Of a DNA stretch of 64,000 nt, positions 1 through 9,444 are shown piece by piece. The notes under the pieces are model-generated. The model had not been told where the DNA came from. It searched no databases and saw nothing but the letters and a program-made list of their open reading frames with translations. The translations under genes and the position numbers were made by a program. Positions within the stretch are counted from its first letter, which is position 1. The number at the start of each line of letters is the position of its first letter. The stretch comes from Micromonosporaceae bacterium (GTDB lineage: Bacteria; Actinomycetota; Actinomycetes; Mycobacteriales; Micromonosporaceae), in contig DPJL01000107.1 of NCBI GenBank assembly GCA_003543035.1, forward strand, positions 1 to 64,000, read 5' to 3'.

Positions 1-2
1 CC

Positions 3-1340
3 CCGGCGGGGCGGGCGCGGCGGGCGGCCAGCCGCGCCAAGGTGGTGGTCTGCGATACCACGCAACGGCACAAGATCGGATCTGGGGAGGAGCGGGGGCC
101 GGCGGCTGTGCGGGTGGTCGTGGCCGGGGCGCTGCACGATGGGATGCGGCCAGGCGACGTGACCATTAGTCAGCTGCTGGCCACCCATCAGCCTGATGCA
201 GCCGCCGCGGTGGCGGTGGGCGGGCACGGGGTGCTGGTGCAGCTGTACACCTCCGGCACCACGGGCGCGCCGAAGGCGGTGCCACTGCCGGTGAAGGGCT
301 TGGCGGCGCTTCACACCTATATGGAGTATGGCCTGGACATCAGCGATGACGACGTGTATTGGAATGCCGCCGACCCCGGCTGGGGATACGGGTTGTTCTA
401 CGGCATCATCGGCCCGCTGGCTGCCGCCCGGTGTAACCTGCTGCTGGCTTCCACGTTCAATCCCGAGCTCACGTGGAAGGTCATGGCCAGGTTTGGGGTC
501 ACCAATTTCGCCGCCGCCCCCACCGTATTCCGGGCCTTACGCGGCGGCTGCCCACCGAACGCGGGTGATCTGCCGCTGCGGCGCCTGTCTTCGGCCGGTG
601 AGCCGTTGACCGCCGACGTCATCGAGTGGGCGACCGAAACGCTTGGCGTTGCGGTGCGTGACCATTACGGGCAAAGCGAACACGGCATGGTCATCATTAA
701 CGGCTGGCACCCCGATACCCAGCGTCCGTTGAAGACCGGCTCCATGGGGTGTGACATGCCCGGCTGGAAGACCGCGGTGCTGCTGGACGACAAGGACGAG
801 ATCGCCCCGCCGCACACGGTCGGCCGCATCGCCATCGATGTACCCGCCAGCCCACTGCTGTGGTTTCCCGGCTACTTGCATGCCAGCGTGCAGACCGCCG
901 AACGGTACAGCCCCGACCGGCGCTGGTACTACACCGGCGACACCGGCTGGTGCGATGAGGACGGGTACGTGTTCTTCACCGCCCGCGAGGACGACGTCAT
1001 CATCATGGCCGGTTACCGCATCGGCCCGTTCGAGGTGGAAAGCTGCCTGGTCAGCCACCCCGATGTGGCCGAGGCTGCGGTCGTTGGGGTACCCGACCCG
1101 CTGCGCGGTGAGGTTATCGAAGCGTTCGTGGTGCTGTGCGAAGGTGCCACACCGTCACAGGCGTTGGCAACACAGTTGCAGCAGCACGTCAAGCAAACGT
1201 ATGCCGCGCACGCCTACCCGCGCACGGTCCACTTTGTCCCGGAGTTGCCGAGGAACCCGAGCGGCAAGATTCAACGATCGGCATTGCGGCAGCAACGCAG
1301 CCACCAGGTCACTGCCAACTCCAGCGAGGAATCCGGATAG
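3..1340 (+). CDS. AMP-forming acyl-CoA synthetase, 5' end outside window
   Basis: An adenylate-forming enzyme that activates a carboxylic acid to its acyl-CoA via acyl-AMP. The reading frame is open to the window edge, so the N-terminus is missing; a GTG at 42 is not a credible start. Visible motifs, numbered from that GTG: the P-loop LYTSGTTGAPK near residues 68-78, DHYGQSEHG near 207, YYTGDTGW near 296, and the C-terminal RNPSGKIQR with the catalytic lysine near 417. This is the full core order of the ANL superfamily and resembles acetyl- and medium-chain acyl-CoA synthetases. With the SDR and thiolase downstream it suggests CoA-thioester catabolism. The substrate cannot be read from sequence. 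Confidence 0.9.
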   Translation, partial: PAGRARRAASRAKVVVCDTTQRHKIGSGEERGPAAVRVVVAGALHDGMRPGDVTISQLLATHQPDAAAAVAVGGHGVLVQLYTSGTTGAPKAVPLPVKGLAALHTYMEYGLDISDDDVYWNAADPGWGYGLFYGIIGPLAAARCNLLLASTFNPELTWKVMARFGVTNFAAAPTVFRALRGGCPPNAGDLPLRRLSSAGEPLTADVIEWATETLGVAVRDHYGQSEHGMVIINGWHPDTQRPLKTGSMGCDMPGWKTAVLLDDKDEIAPPHTVGRIAIDVPASPLLWFPGYLHASVQTAERYSPDRRWYYTGDTGWCDEDGYVFFTAREDDVIIMAGYRIGPFEVESCLVSHPDVAEAAVVGVPDPLRGEVIEAFVVLCEGATPSQALATQLQQHVKQTYAAHAYPRTVHFVPELPRNPSGKIQRSALRQQRSHQVTANSSEESG

Positions 1341-1461
1341 GAAACGAGAGCAGACCATGTACCAACTTCGGTGGTATGTATCAGGTGCGGCAAGCCGGTT
1401 TGGTTGACGCCGTTTTGGTCGAGGCGCCGCTGCCTCGCGGACCTTACCCATCCCCCCAAGT

Positions 1462-1493
1462 GGCGGGCCCGGTGATTGTGTACCGGGCCCGCC
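1462..1493. terminator. Perfect 12-bp hairpin after acyl-CoA synthetase
   Basis: GGCGGGCCCGGT (1462-1473) pairs perfectly with ACCGGGCCCGCC (1482-1493) across an 8-nt loop. There is no T-tract, which is usual for actinomycete terminators. The 235-nt gap around it also holds a 16-codon reading frame at 1357-1407 without a convincing ribosome site, and a CAC-repeat run near 1526-1546. Confidence 0.6.
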
Positions 1494-1575
1494 CAAAGCA
1501 GTTCGGTACCCCGTGGCCCAAAGGTGCACCACCACCACCACCACCACGCCGCTCGGCGGCTGAGGAGAGTTTTCA

Positions 1576-2337
1576 GTGGATATCAACGGCGCAGCAGCAC
1601 TTGTCACCGGCGCAGCAAGCGGCCTGGGCCAGGCGACCGCTCAAGCACTCACTGACGCCGGTGCCAGAGTGGTCCTGCTCGACACCGACGCACAGCGTGG
1701 CCGCGCGATCGCGCAGCAGATGGGTGCCGCGTTCACGCCCGGTGATGTCACTGACGCCCACGATGTGGCCCGTGCCGTGAAGCTGGCCACCGCCACCGGT
1801 CCACTGCGAGCGGTGGTCAACTGCGCGGGCGTGGGTGACGGCGGTCGTGTCATCGACCGTGACGGCAACCCTCACGACCTCGCCCGGTTCCAACGTGTCA
1901 TCGCGATCAATCTGATTGGCACGTTCAATGTGCTGCGACTGGCCGCTGCCGCCATGGCCCGGCTGGATCCAAACGGCGACGGCGAACGGGGAGTGGTCAT
2001 CAACACCGCTTCCATCGCCGGCATTGAGGGGCAGGTCGGCCAGGTGGCGTATGCGGCATCCAAAGGCGGCGTCATCGGGCTCACCCTCGCCGCCGCCCGC
2101 GATCTCGGCACGCGCGGCATCCGCGTGGTCACCGTCGCACCAGGCATCTTCGCCACCAGCATGGCCGAACTCATTCCACAGCCCACCCGCGACACCCAGA
2201 CCAGCAACCTTGCCTTTCCACACCGCCCAGGACGACCAGCCGAGTTCGCTGCGCTGGTCGTTGCCGCCATCGGCATCCCGTACCTCAACGGCGAAACCAT
2301 CCGCCTGGACGCCGGTCTACGCATGACCCGCAGGTAG
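1576..2337 (+). CDS. Short-chain dehydrogenase, 3-hydroxyacyl-CoA dehydrogenase type
   Basis: A classical SDR of 253 residues that uses NAD(P) to oxidize or reduce a hydroxyl/keto group. TGAASGLG (11-18) is the nucleotide-binding loop, NCAG (82-85) stabilizes the fold, and the catalytic set is S146, Y159 and K163 (YAASK). The SIAG...GQVGQ pattern around Ser146 is like type-2 3-hydroxyacyl-CoA dehydrogenases, which would fit between the acyl-CoA synthetase and the thiolase in a beta-oxidation-like route. The GTG start is chosen because GAGGAGAG lies a few bases upstream. Substrate assignment is inference from neighbours. Confidence 0.88.
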   Translation: MDINGAAALVTGAASGLGQATAQALTDAGARVVLLDTDAQRGRAIAQQMGAAFTPGDVTDAHDVARAVKLATATGPLRAVVNCAGVGDGGRVIDRDGNPHDLARFQRVIAINLIGTFNVLRLAAAAMARLDPNGDGERGVVINTASIAGIEGQVGQVAYAASKGGVIGLTLAAARDLGTRGIRVVTVAPGIFATSMAELIPQPTRDTQTSNLAFPHRPGRPAEFAALVVAAIGIPYLNGETIRLDAGLRMTRR

Positions 2338-2653
2338 GATGCGCCTCTGCGGTAGCGTCCGCGGGGCAGCACACATTACTCCAATGTGGACACGTTGGTA
2401 GGACTATGTCGCCCCATAGCATGCCATTGTGTGGAAGTGGTGCGGTAGAGCCAGCGTGCCGTGACGCATCGGACATCCGTCTGCCGTACCGCTCATCCGG
2501 AAACGCGATTGAGCCCGGGTCCTTTGCTCGCGGCCTTCATCCACACCAAACGCGGCACCGCTCACCCGGCCCGGTGCAGGCGCACATGCTATGGCTGGCA
2601 CTGTGTAGCGCCGGTACGTAGGCCGGGATGATGAACCGGGCGAGGATGGCCGG
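2338..2653. other. Intergenic stretch, no gene seen
   Basis: No convincing coding sequence on either strand. It contains one copy (2380-2390) of the near-palindromic 11-mer TCCAATGTGGA that recurs in this window. A weak GAGG-like site precedes the thiolase start. Confidence 0.5.
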
Positions 2654-3799
2654 ATGCGTGATGCGGTTATCCTCGCGGCGGTGCGTACGCCGATCGGGCG
2701 GCGCAATGGTGGGTTGGCTGGTGTGCACCCGGTGGATCTGGGCGCCTTGGTGCTGCAGGCGCTGGCACGGCGGGCGCAGTTTGATCCAGCCGATGTGGAC
2801 GATGTGGTGTTCGGGTGCGTGTCGCAGTCCGGTGACCAGTCATGGAACGTGGGCCGTAATGTGGTGCTGGCGGCCGGTTGGCCGGAAACGGTTCCTGGTA
2901 CCACGGTTGACCGGCAGTGCGGTTCCAGTCAGCAGGCGATCCATTTCGCTGCCGCGAGTGTCATCGCTGGGTACGCCGATCTCGTGGTGGCTGGCGGCGT
3001 GGAGGCGATGAGCCGGGTACCGATGGGGTCCAGCGCGCAGGACGGCTGGCCTTACGGTGACGGTGTGCGGCAGCGGTATCACGACCGTGACGGGTTTACG
3101 GCCGAGGCGCAACTGCCGTTCGGCCAGGGGATGGCTGCGGAGATGATGGCGCGGCGCTGGGCGTTCTCCCGGTCGCAAATGGACGAATACTCGCTGGCCA
3201 GCCACGTCAAAGCGGCCGCGGCGGACTTCGGTACGGAGATAGTGCCGGTGGCGCACCTGTGCGTGGACGAGGGCATCCGCCGCGACGCCAGCATGCAGCG
3301 GCTGGCTGGTCTGCCTGCAGTGTTCCAGGCCGATGGCGTGGTCACCGCCGGCTCGTCGTCGCAGATCTCCGATGGTGCGGCTGCGCTGGCGGTGACCACC
3401 TCGCCGTGGGCGGCAGCGCATGGTGTGAAGCCGCTGGCCCGCATTCACACTGCTGTCGTGGCCGCAGATGACCCGGTGACGATGCTGACGGCCCCGATCC
3501 CGGCGACCGCGAAGGCGCTAACCCACGCCCGGTTGTCCATTGACGACATTGGGGTGTTCGAAGTCAATGAGGCTTTCGCACCGGTGCCGCTGGCGTGGCT
3601 GGCCGAGACGGGTGCTGACGCGACGCGGCTCAACCCGCGTGGTGGCGCGATCGCGCTGGGCCACCCACTGGGCGCGTCCGGCGCCCGTCTGATGACATCG
3701 ATGCTTTGCTACCAGCACGAGCACGGCATCCGCTACGGGTTGCAGACCATGTGTGAAAGCGGCGGCATGGCCAACGCGACCATCCTGGAGCTGCTGTAA
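2654..3799 (+). CDS. Thiolase / acetyl-CoA acyltransferase
   Basis: A 381-residue thiolase catalysing thiolytic cleavage of 3-ketoacyl-CoA or the reverse condensation. The acylated cysteine is C89 in DRQCGSS, the NEAFAP motif is present, H337 lies in GHPLGASGAR and the second active cysteine is C367 in CESGG. All catalytic residues are intact and the length is typical of the family. Together with the synthetase and SDR it completes activation, dehydrogenation and cleavage steps of a side-chain or ring-cleavage pathway; the hydratase step is not encoded in this window. Confidence 0.93.
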   Translation: MRDAVILAAVRTPIGRRNGGLAGVHPVDLGALVLQALARRAQFDPADVDDVVFGCVSQSGDQSWNVGRNVVLAAGWPETVPGTTVDRQCGSSQQAIHFAAASVIAGYADLVVAGGVEAMSRVPMGSSAQDGWPYGDGVRQRYHDRDGFTAEAQLPFGQGMAAEMMARRWAFSRSQMDEYSLASHVKAAAADFGTEIVPVAHLCVDEGIRRDASMQRLAGLPAVFQADGVVTAGSSSQISDGAAALAVTTSPWAAAHGVKPLARIHTAVVAADDPVTMLTAPIPATAKALTHARLSIDDIGVFEVNEAFAPVPLAWLAETGADATRLNPRGGAIALGHPLGASGARLMTSMLCYQHEHGIRYGLQTMCESGGMANATILELL

Positions 3800-4102
3800 C
3801 CGCCGGGCGCGGACATTGCCCCTAACAGCTCCCTCCCATCGCCGGATTTCGGTCAAAGGCGTCGCCTGCGGCTTGCACCTTGCCGTGGGCGGTGAGCCGG
3901 CGTGTGTGGTCTCACGTCGTGAAAGCCGCCGCTGATCCGGTCGCCTGCCGACCTCCTGGTGACGACGCGCGACCCAGCCGGTGCCGATCGCACACACTGC
4001 GCTGTTCGTTGTGTTCTTTGAGGTCATATCCGCTATGTGAACAGCTTGTTACGTTTCCGCAAACGCTAATCCGTCCCCACCACTTGATCGAAAGGAGTGG
4101 AT
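3800..4102. other. Intergenic region upstream of esterase, no gene seen
   Basis: About 300 nt without a supported gene. It should hold the promoter of the secreted esterase, but no confident -35/-10 pair was identified. The ribosome site AAAGGAG is at 4091-4097. Confidence 0.45.
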
Positions 4103-5959
4103 ATGTTCTCGAACGCTTACACGAGACCGGGATACGCCAGAGGCGGTCCGGTCTTATGGGCCGCCGTATGGTCTTTGCTGGCCGCCCTCGTGGCTGCGGC
4201 GGTGGCGACACCGGCGCACGCGGCGTCGCTGCAGCAGGTGCCCAACTTCGGCTCCAACCCGGGCAATCTGCTGATGTTCAAGTACATCCCCGACAACCTG
4301 CCCTCCAACGCCCCTCTTGTGGTCCCGCTTCACGGCTGTTTCCAGTCCGCCTCCGTCTACGACGATGAGAGTGGCTGGGTAAAGATGGCCAACACCTACC
4401 AGTTTGCGCTGTTGTTCCCGCAACAGCAGGACGTCAACGACCCTGGTAGGTCCTGCTTCAACTGGTTCCTGGCCGGGGACAACAGCCGCGGCCAGGGCGA
4501 GGCGGCCTCCATCGTCTCGATGGTCAATAACATCAAGGCCAATCATTCGATCAACGCCGCCCGGGTCTTTGTTACTGGCGTTTCTGGCGGCGGCTTCATG
4601 TCCTCCAACATGATCGCCGCGTATCCGGATGTGTTCGCCGGCGGCGGGATCGTGGCGGGTGGCCCGGCCAAGTGCGCTAACGCTTCCTTCGAGGCGTTTA
4701 TGTGTGCGAACCCCGGGGTGAACAAGACCCCGCAGCAGTGGGGCGACATCGTGCGGTCGGGGTTCCCGTCCTGGTCTGGTCCGTGGCCGAAGGTGTCGAT
4801 CTGGAATGGCACCAGCGACACGGCGGTCAACATCCAGAACCTGACCGAGTTGATGGAGCAGTGGACCAACGTCCACGGGACCGACCAAACACCCGACGAG
4901 CAGCACACGGTTCAGGGTTACCCGCGCAAGGTGTACCACAATGGCTCCGGTGAGCCGGTTGTCGAGACGTGGTCGCTGACCGGGCAGCCGCACGGGCAGC
5001 CGCTGGACCCCGGACCAGCACCGGCGCAGTGTGGCGTCGCGGGCGGGGCCGGCATGGTGGACATGAACATCTGCGCCGCCTTCCACATGGTGTTCTTCTT
5101 CGGCCTGGACGGTTCCGGCGGCGGCGACGCCGAGCCGCCCACCGTCTCGATCACCTCCCCGGCCAGCGGTGCGACCGTGTCGGGCAACGTGCAGGTGACC
5201 GCGACCGCAGCCGATAACGTCGGCGTCACCAGGGTCGAGTTCTATGTGGACGGCAGCAGCCTGATCGGTACCGACACCACCGCGCCCTACAGCGTCATCT
5301 GGAACGCGGCGGGTGTATCCGACGGCAGCCACAGCCTGACGGCCAAGGCCTATGATGCCGCCGAAAACGTGGGCACCTCGGCCCCGGTGACGGTTACCGT
5401 GACCGGAGGCGGCGGAGGCGAGACGGCGACCTTCCCCAGCGCAACGGATGACGGCTATGTCAAGGCCTACTCCGACGGCAGCGGCGCGGAGGTCGGCACG
5501 AACAAATACACGCTCGGGCTGGGCCTCGGACGCGGCATCGACAGCAAGATCAACCGGGCGGTGTTGTCGTTTGACACTTCCGCCTTGCCGGACAATGCGG
5601 TGATCACCCGTGCCTACCTCACCGTGACCCGCAACTCGTCCTACAGCAACCCGTGGGCCAACCCGGCCGGCAACCAGCTTCTCATCGATGTGCAGACCGG
5701 GTGCCTCGGCCCGAACTGCGCCATCGAGACCGCCGACTGGTCGGCCACCGCCACGCAGCTGGGAGTCGGGCAGATCGCCCAATGGACCTCGGGGACCACC
5801 GACTCGACCGACTTGAGCTCCACCGGCCTGACCGCGATCAACAAGACCGGGCAGACCCAGGTGAAGCTTCGCTTCTCCCAGTTCCAAACCAGCACCGCCT
5901 ACGTGATCATCGCCCCGGAGACGGGCGCCACCCTCACCGTCGAATACACCATCCCCTAG
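4103..5959 (+). CDS. Secreted PHB-depolymerase-family esterase with Ig-like and CBM96-like modules
   Basis: A predicted secreted alpha/beta-hydrolase of the PHB depolymerase/feruloyl esterase family (618 residues). Numbering from ATG 4103, the signal peptide ends near residue 41 (AHA-AS). The catalytic core runs to about residue 340, with PLHGC near 76, lipase box GVSGGG (nucleophile Ser161), an Asp in GTSDTAVN near 239 and a His in QPHGQP near 297. A bacterial Ig-like domain follows (about 345-434), then a C-terminal region of about 175 residues like DNRLRE/CBM96 repeats (LSFDTSALP, LTVEYTIP). The ATG is preferred to GTG 4097 because AAAGGAG overlaps that GTG and sits 5 nt before the ATG. 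Likely acts on a polymeric ester; polymer identity unknown. Confidence 0.85.
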   Translation: MFSNAYTRPGYARGGPVLWAAVWSLLAALVAAAVATPAHAASLQQVPNFGSNPGNLLMFKYIPDNLPSNAPLVVPLHGCFQSASVYDDESGWVKMANTYQFALLFPQQQDVNDPGRSCFNWFLAGDNSRGQGEAASIVSMVNNIKANHSINAARVFVTGVSGGGFMSSNMIAAYPDVFAGGGIVAGGPAKCANASFEAFMCANPGVNKTPQQWGDIVRSGFPSWSGPWPKVSIWNGTSDTAVNIQNLTELMEQWTNVHGTDQTPDEQHTVQGYPRKVYHNGSGEPVVETWSLTGQPHGQPLDPGPAPAQCGVAGGAGMVDMNICAAFHMVFFFGLDGSGGGDAEPPTVSITSPASGATVSGNVQVTATAADNVGVTRVEFYVDGSSLIGTDTTAPYSVIWNAAGVSDGSHSLTAKAYDAAENVGTSAPVTVTVTGGGGGETATFPSATDDGYVKAYSDGSGAEVGTNKYTLGLGLGRGIDSKINRAVLSFDTSALPDNAVITRAYLTVTRNSSYSNPWANPAGNQLLIDVQTGCLGPNCAIETADWSATATQLGVGQIAQWTSGTTDSTDLSSTGLTAINKTGQTQVKLRFSQFQTSTAYVIIAPETGATLTVEYTIP

Positions 5960-6396
5960 CCGCAAACCGGTGCGGGCCGACCATCAACGCGTGCAGCCCC
6001 AGCCGCAAAAAGGGCCGGGGCTCCACCTCCAGCCAGACCATCCAGAGGCTGCGAAGGTCAGGGGCTGGGGGCAGCCGACACACGTTGGACACCCACATTG
6101 GCCCGCCAAGCCGCGAGGCGATGCTCAGGGCACATAGAACACCAGCCTAGATGGCATCAAGGCACATAGTGCGTCGTTAACGTGTTCATTACTGTCCCAT
6201 CTATAACCCCACCTCGGCGGTGACCACGCGGGTGGGGGGTGAGCCGGAGACCTTCCGGCGGTGCGGGGGGAGGACGTCCCTGGACCCCGAGGAGCGCCAT
6301 AGGCGCCCCGCGGCAGAACTCAAGGGCTAGCAACGCGATGCGTAACCGGAACCGCATCGCGGACAACACAGCACGCGGCTGCCACGAGGGCAGCGC
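5960..6396. other. Intergenic region after esterase, no gene seen
   Basis: About 440 nt with no credible coding sequence. It begins with the hairpin described separately and ends with the promoter region of the alpha/beta-hydrolase and transporter operon. Several short G- and C-rich inverted repeats are present, but none is distinctive. Confidence 0.45.
5995..6022. terminator. Hairpin downstream of esterase
   Basis: AGCCCC-A-GCC pairs with GGC-C-GGGGCT around an A-rich loop, with one internal mismatch. It lies 36 nt after the stop codon. No U-tract. Confidence 0.5.
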
Positions 6397-6432
6397 ATGA
6401 ATCACATTCTTGTTCGAAAAGGGCTGGTCGAC

Positions 6433-7317
6433 ATGACGGATATACGCCATTTCAGTGAACGGATCGTAGCCGGGGCGGACGGGGCGGAGATCGCGGTCGC
6501 GCAGTGGCCCGGTCCGAAAGGGCCGCTGGTCTGCGTGCATGGTCTGACGTCACATTCTCGGGCGTTCGCGGGCCTGGCCACGGAGCTTGCCGACTACGCC
6601 TTGATTGCCGTGGACTGCCGTGGGCGGGGCCGCTCCTCCAAGGAGCCACCGTTTGGGTTGGAGCAGCACGCCGCCGATCTGGCCGCCGTGATGGACGGGT
6701 TGGACATCGACACGGCAACCATCGTCGGCCACTCCATGGGGGCATACATCGCAGGGGCGTTCTACGCCCGCTTCCCGCAGCGGGTGCAGCGACTGGTCTT
6801 TGTCGACGGCGGATACCCGCAACCACTGCCGCCCGGGGTGACACCAGACGATCTGTTGGAGTCGACGCTGAGCATGTTCCTGACCAAGATCCGGCGAACC
6901 TGGGCCAGCCTTGAGGAGTATCTGGCGTTCTACGAAAGCACCCCTGTCTACCGCGAGGGGGTGGACGGCTACGGCCGGGCGCACTTCGCCTATGACCTGG
7001 CCTACCAGCACGACGGCGTCCTCAAGGCCCGGGTCGGCGAGGAATGCGTCGCCGCGGACTGGCGGGAAGTCCTCGACCGCGCCCTGGTCGGTAAGCGGCT
7101 GGAGGGCGTCAGCGTGCCGCTGTTGCTCATCCGGGCACTCGGTGGGCTGACCGGCACCGGCGATCTCGTGATCACCGATGAGGTGCGTGAGGCCATCGCC
7201 GTCCGGGTGCCGCAGGTTCAAGTAGCCGACGTGCCTGGTGCCAACCATCACACGATTTTGTTTTCCGTTGCGGGCGCGCGTGCCGTTGCCCGTCTCATTG
7301 AGGAGTTCCTGAAATGA
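6433..7317 (+). CDS. Alpha/beta-hydrolase coupled to ABC importer
   Basis: A cytoplasmic alpha/beta-hydrolase (294 residues from ATG 6433). HGLTSHSR forms the oxyanion-hole region, the nucleophile elbow is VGHSMGAY, and a late GANHHT supplies the probable catalytic histidine. It resembles lactonases and C-C bond or ester hydrolases of aromatic catabolism. An upstream ATG at 6397 with GAGGG six bases before it is also possible and would add 12 residues; the shorter start better fits usual hydrolase N-termini. Its stop overlaps the next start as ATGA, so hydrolase and solute-binding protein are translationally coupled, suggesting it processes the imported compound. Substrate unknown. Confidence 0.85.
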   Translation: MTDIRHFSERIVAGADGAEIAVAQWPGPKGPLVCVHGLTSHSRAFAGLATELADYALIAVDCRGRGRSSKEPPFGLEQHAADLAAVMDGLDIDTATIVGHSMGAYIAGAFYARFPQRVQRLVFVDGGYPQPLPPGVTPDDLLESTLSMFLTKIRRTWASLEEYLAFYESTPVYREGVDGYGRAHFAYDLAYQHDGVLKARVGEECVAADWREVLDRALVGKRLEGVSVPLLLIRALGGLTGTGDLVITDEVREAIAVRVPQVQVADVPGANHHTILFSVAGARAVARLIEEFLK

Positions 7318-8510
7318 CCGGATGGTCGTCGCGTAGGCGGATGCTGGGCTGGCTTGCCGCCGCCTTATCCGCCCCGTTAGTGCTCACCGCGTGCGGTGCC
7401 GATACCGCCGGGGCGCAGACCGGTGTGGACGAGCAACGCATCGTCATTGGTGTGCACGGGCCCAAGTCGGGTCCTGCCGCCGCCCTCACCGAAGGTGCCA
7501 TGGCTGGTTTCCGGCTCTACATCGACCGGCTCAACCGCAACGGCGGCATCGCCGGGCGCACCGTGGAGATCGTGCAGGCCGACGACCAGTACACCGTCTC
7601 CGGCGGCGCGGCGGCCGCCCGGCAGCTGGCCGACAAAGTCTTCCTCGCCTACAACATCATCGGCGCGGATCCGGCGATCGGGGCGCTGCCCGAATTCGAA
7701 CGCCGCGGCGTGCCGTACATGTCGGTCGCGCTGCCGATGGCGTTGGCGCAAGACAGCGACGTCGCGTTTGTGCTCCCCACACCATTGGAGATGCTGGCCG
7801 AGGCGGTGCCGTCCTTCATCCAAGGCAAGCTGGACCCACAGAGGCAGGCCAAGGTCGCGGTCATGTGGGAAAACCAAGACATCATGCGCGACATGCGCGA
7901 CCATTTCGCCAAAGCCGCTGATGAGGCTGGCCTTGCCATCGTTGCCACGGAAAGTTTCGACCGCGACGCAGCGTCGTATGTGCCCAATGTGCAGCGCGTC
8001 CGGGACTCAGGTGCCGATATGGTGGTACTGCTCGGCGGGGTCGCCGTACCGCAGGTGCTCAAAGCCGCCAAACAGATCGGCTACAACCCGACCTGGACCG
8101 GCGCCGGCGCGTGGACATTCGACCTGATGAACGCCGCCTCCGGCGGGCTGATGGAAGGCATCGAAGCGGTACGGGCCGGCCGGGTGGCCGACGCCGCCGA
8201 CTACCGCGAGTTCCTGGAGCAACTCCACAAGACCAACGCGCCCGCACCCATCGACGAGATCTCCTACGCCGGCTGGTCCGGAGCCAGGTTCATCGAACAA
8301 GTACTGCTGCGCCTCGACGGCGAGATCACCCGCAAGCGCCTGTTCGACGAACTCACCGCACCCACCTTCAAAGACAACCCGATCATCGTCAACTCGATGG
8401 CGCCCTTGTGGTGGGGGCCCGACCGCCGCTATGGCAGCGCCGCCGCACTGCCTAGCAAGGTCGTCGACGGCCATTGGACCGCCACCGGCGACTCGGCCAT
8501 CCGATTCTAA
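7314..8510 (+). CDS. LivJ-type ABC substrate-binding lipoprotein
   Basis: A periplasmic-binding-type protein of the branched-chain amino acid/amide-urea family (398 residues), anchored to the outer face of the membrane. The N-terminus has RRRM followed by a hydrophobic stretch and lipobox LTAC (Cys27). The body shows IVIGVHGPKSGPAAA and the two-lobed Peripla_BP_6 pattern. The start overlaps the hydrolase stop by 4 nt. In this family ligands range from amino acids to aromatic acids; given the CoA-ligase and hydrolase neighbours an aromatic or acidic catabolite is plausible, but that is inference. Confidence 0.88.
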   Translation: MTGWSSRRRMLGWLAAALSAPLVLTACGADTAGAQTGVDEQRIVIGVHGPKSGPAAALTEGAMAGFRLYIDRLNRNGGIAGRTVEIVQADDQYTVSGGAAAARQLADKVFLAYNIIGADPAIGALPEFERRGVPYMSVALPMALAQDSDVAFVLPTPLEMLAEAVPSFIQGKLDPQRQAKVAVMWENQDIMRDMRDHFAKAADEAGLAIVATESFDRDAASYVPNVQRVRDSGADMVVLLGGVAVPQVLKAAKQIGYNPTWTGAGAWTFDLMNAASGGLMEGIEAVRAGRVADAADYREFLEQLHKTNAPAPIDEISYAGWSGARFIEQVLLRLDGEITRKRLFDELTAPTFKDNPIIVNSMAPLWWGPDRRYGSAAALPSKVVDGHWTATGDSAIRF

Positions 8511-8583
8511 AGCCGTTCATAACCCGCCAGGCCCACACCGACGTGGTGGGCGCACAGTCCACACCAGATGGAGGTATGCCTAG

Positions 8584-9444
8584 ATGAGCACACTGGTGCT
8601 CAGCGGCGTCATCGCCGGACTGATCTACGGCCTTGTCGCCTGCGCCATCGTCTTCGTCCACCGCGCCAGCCGGGTCGTCAACCTCGCCCAAGGCGACATC
8701 GGCATGCTCGCCGCGTACGTGTACTTCACCGCCACCGTCACCGGCGGCTGGCCCGCCTGGGCCGGAGTGACGGTGGCCCTGCTGACCGGCGCGGCGCTCG
8801 GGTGGCTGATCAACGTGGCCGTCATCAGCCCACTCGGGCAACGCGATCCCGGCACCGGACTGGTGGCCACCCTGGCCATCGCCACCGTTCTGCAGCTTGC
8901 CGCCCTGCAAGTCTGGGGCAGCACCGCCCGCCACTTCCCACCATGGATCCCCCGCTGGGACGGCGTCACCGTCGCAGGCCTGGCCCTGCGCGGACCCGAA
9001 GTGCTCGCCGTGGCCGTCAGCGGCGTGCTCGTCATGCTGGGATCGTTGGTATATCAGCGGTCCCGGCTAGGTCTGCAACTTCGGGCGGTCTCCGAAAGCC
9101 GCCACGCCTCGGCCACCCTCGGCGTGAACGTCAAACAGGTCAGCGGCTGGGCCTGGATGGCCGGCGGCGCCATTAGCGCTACCGCGGCACTGCTGATCGC
9201 TCCACTGACCCGCTTCGACCCCTACTTCATGTTCGCGGTGATGACCAGCGCACTGGTCGCCGCGCTACTGGCCGGATTCACCTCATTCCCGATGGCCATG
9301 GCTGCCGCGCTAGCCATCGGCGTCATCAAAAGCATCATCGGATTCCACATCGCCACCCCCGGCATCAACGACGTCCTCCTGTTCGCCTTCGCCATGATTC
9401 TGCTACTGCTCAAGCCGCCGGCCACCTTAAGGACGGTCTCATGA
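8584..9444 (+). CDS. LivH-type permease
   Basis: An inner-membrane permease of the HAAT importer family (286 residues, about eight hydrophobic segments). It contains the GLIYGLVACAIVFVHR start and the family segment RLGLQLRAVSES followed by ATLGVNVKQV. GGAGG at 8571-8575 provides the ribosome site. It ends in an ATGA overlap with the next gene and would form half of the translocation channel for the LivJ-type protein upstream. Confidence 0.9.
   Translation: MSTLVLSGVIAGLIYGLVACAIVFVHRASRVVNLAQGDIGMLAAYVYFTATVTGGWPAWAGVTVALLTGAALGWLINVAVISPLGQRDPGTGLVATLAIATVLQLAALQVWGSTARHFPPWIPRWDGVTVAGLALRGPEVLAVAVSGVLVMLGSLVYQRSRLGLQLRAVSESRHASATLGVNVKQVSGWAWMAGGAISATAALLIAPLTRFDPYFMFAVMTSALVAALLAGFTSFPMAMAAALAIGVIKSIIGFHIATPGINDVLLFAFAMILLLLKPPATLRTVS

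Noticed and set aside
1526..1546. CAC repeat resembling a histidine-tag stretch or short repeat array
   Set aside because: It is a single noncoding run before the SDR ribosome site, with no spacers and no reading-frame context.
4097..4102. GTG at 4097 as the start of the secreted esterase
   Set aside because: The Shine-Dalgarno AAAGGAG overlaps that codon; ATG 4103 has proper spacing.
4154..5965. 603-codon open frame on the minus strand opposite the esterase gene
   Set aside because: It is the antisense shadow of a well-supported gene; its translation is Arg/Gly/Val-rich with no domain motif, as expected in high-GC DNA.
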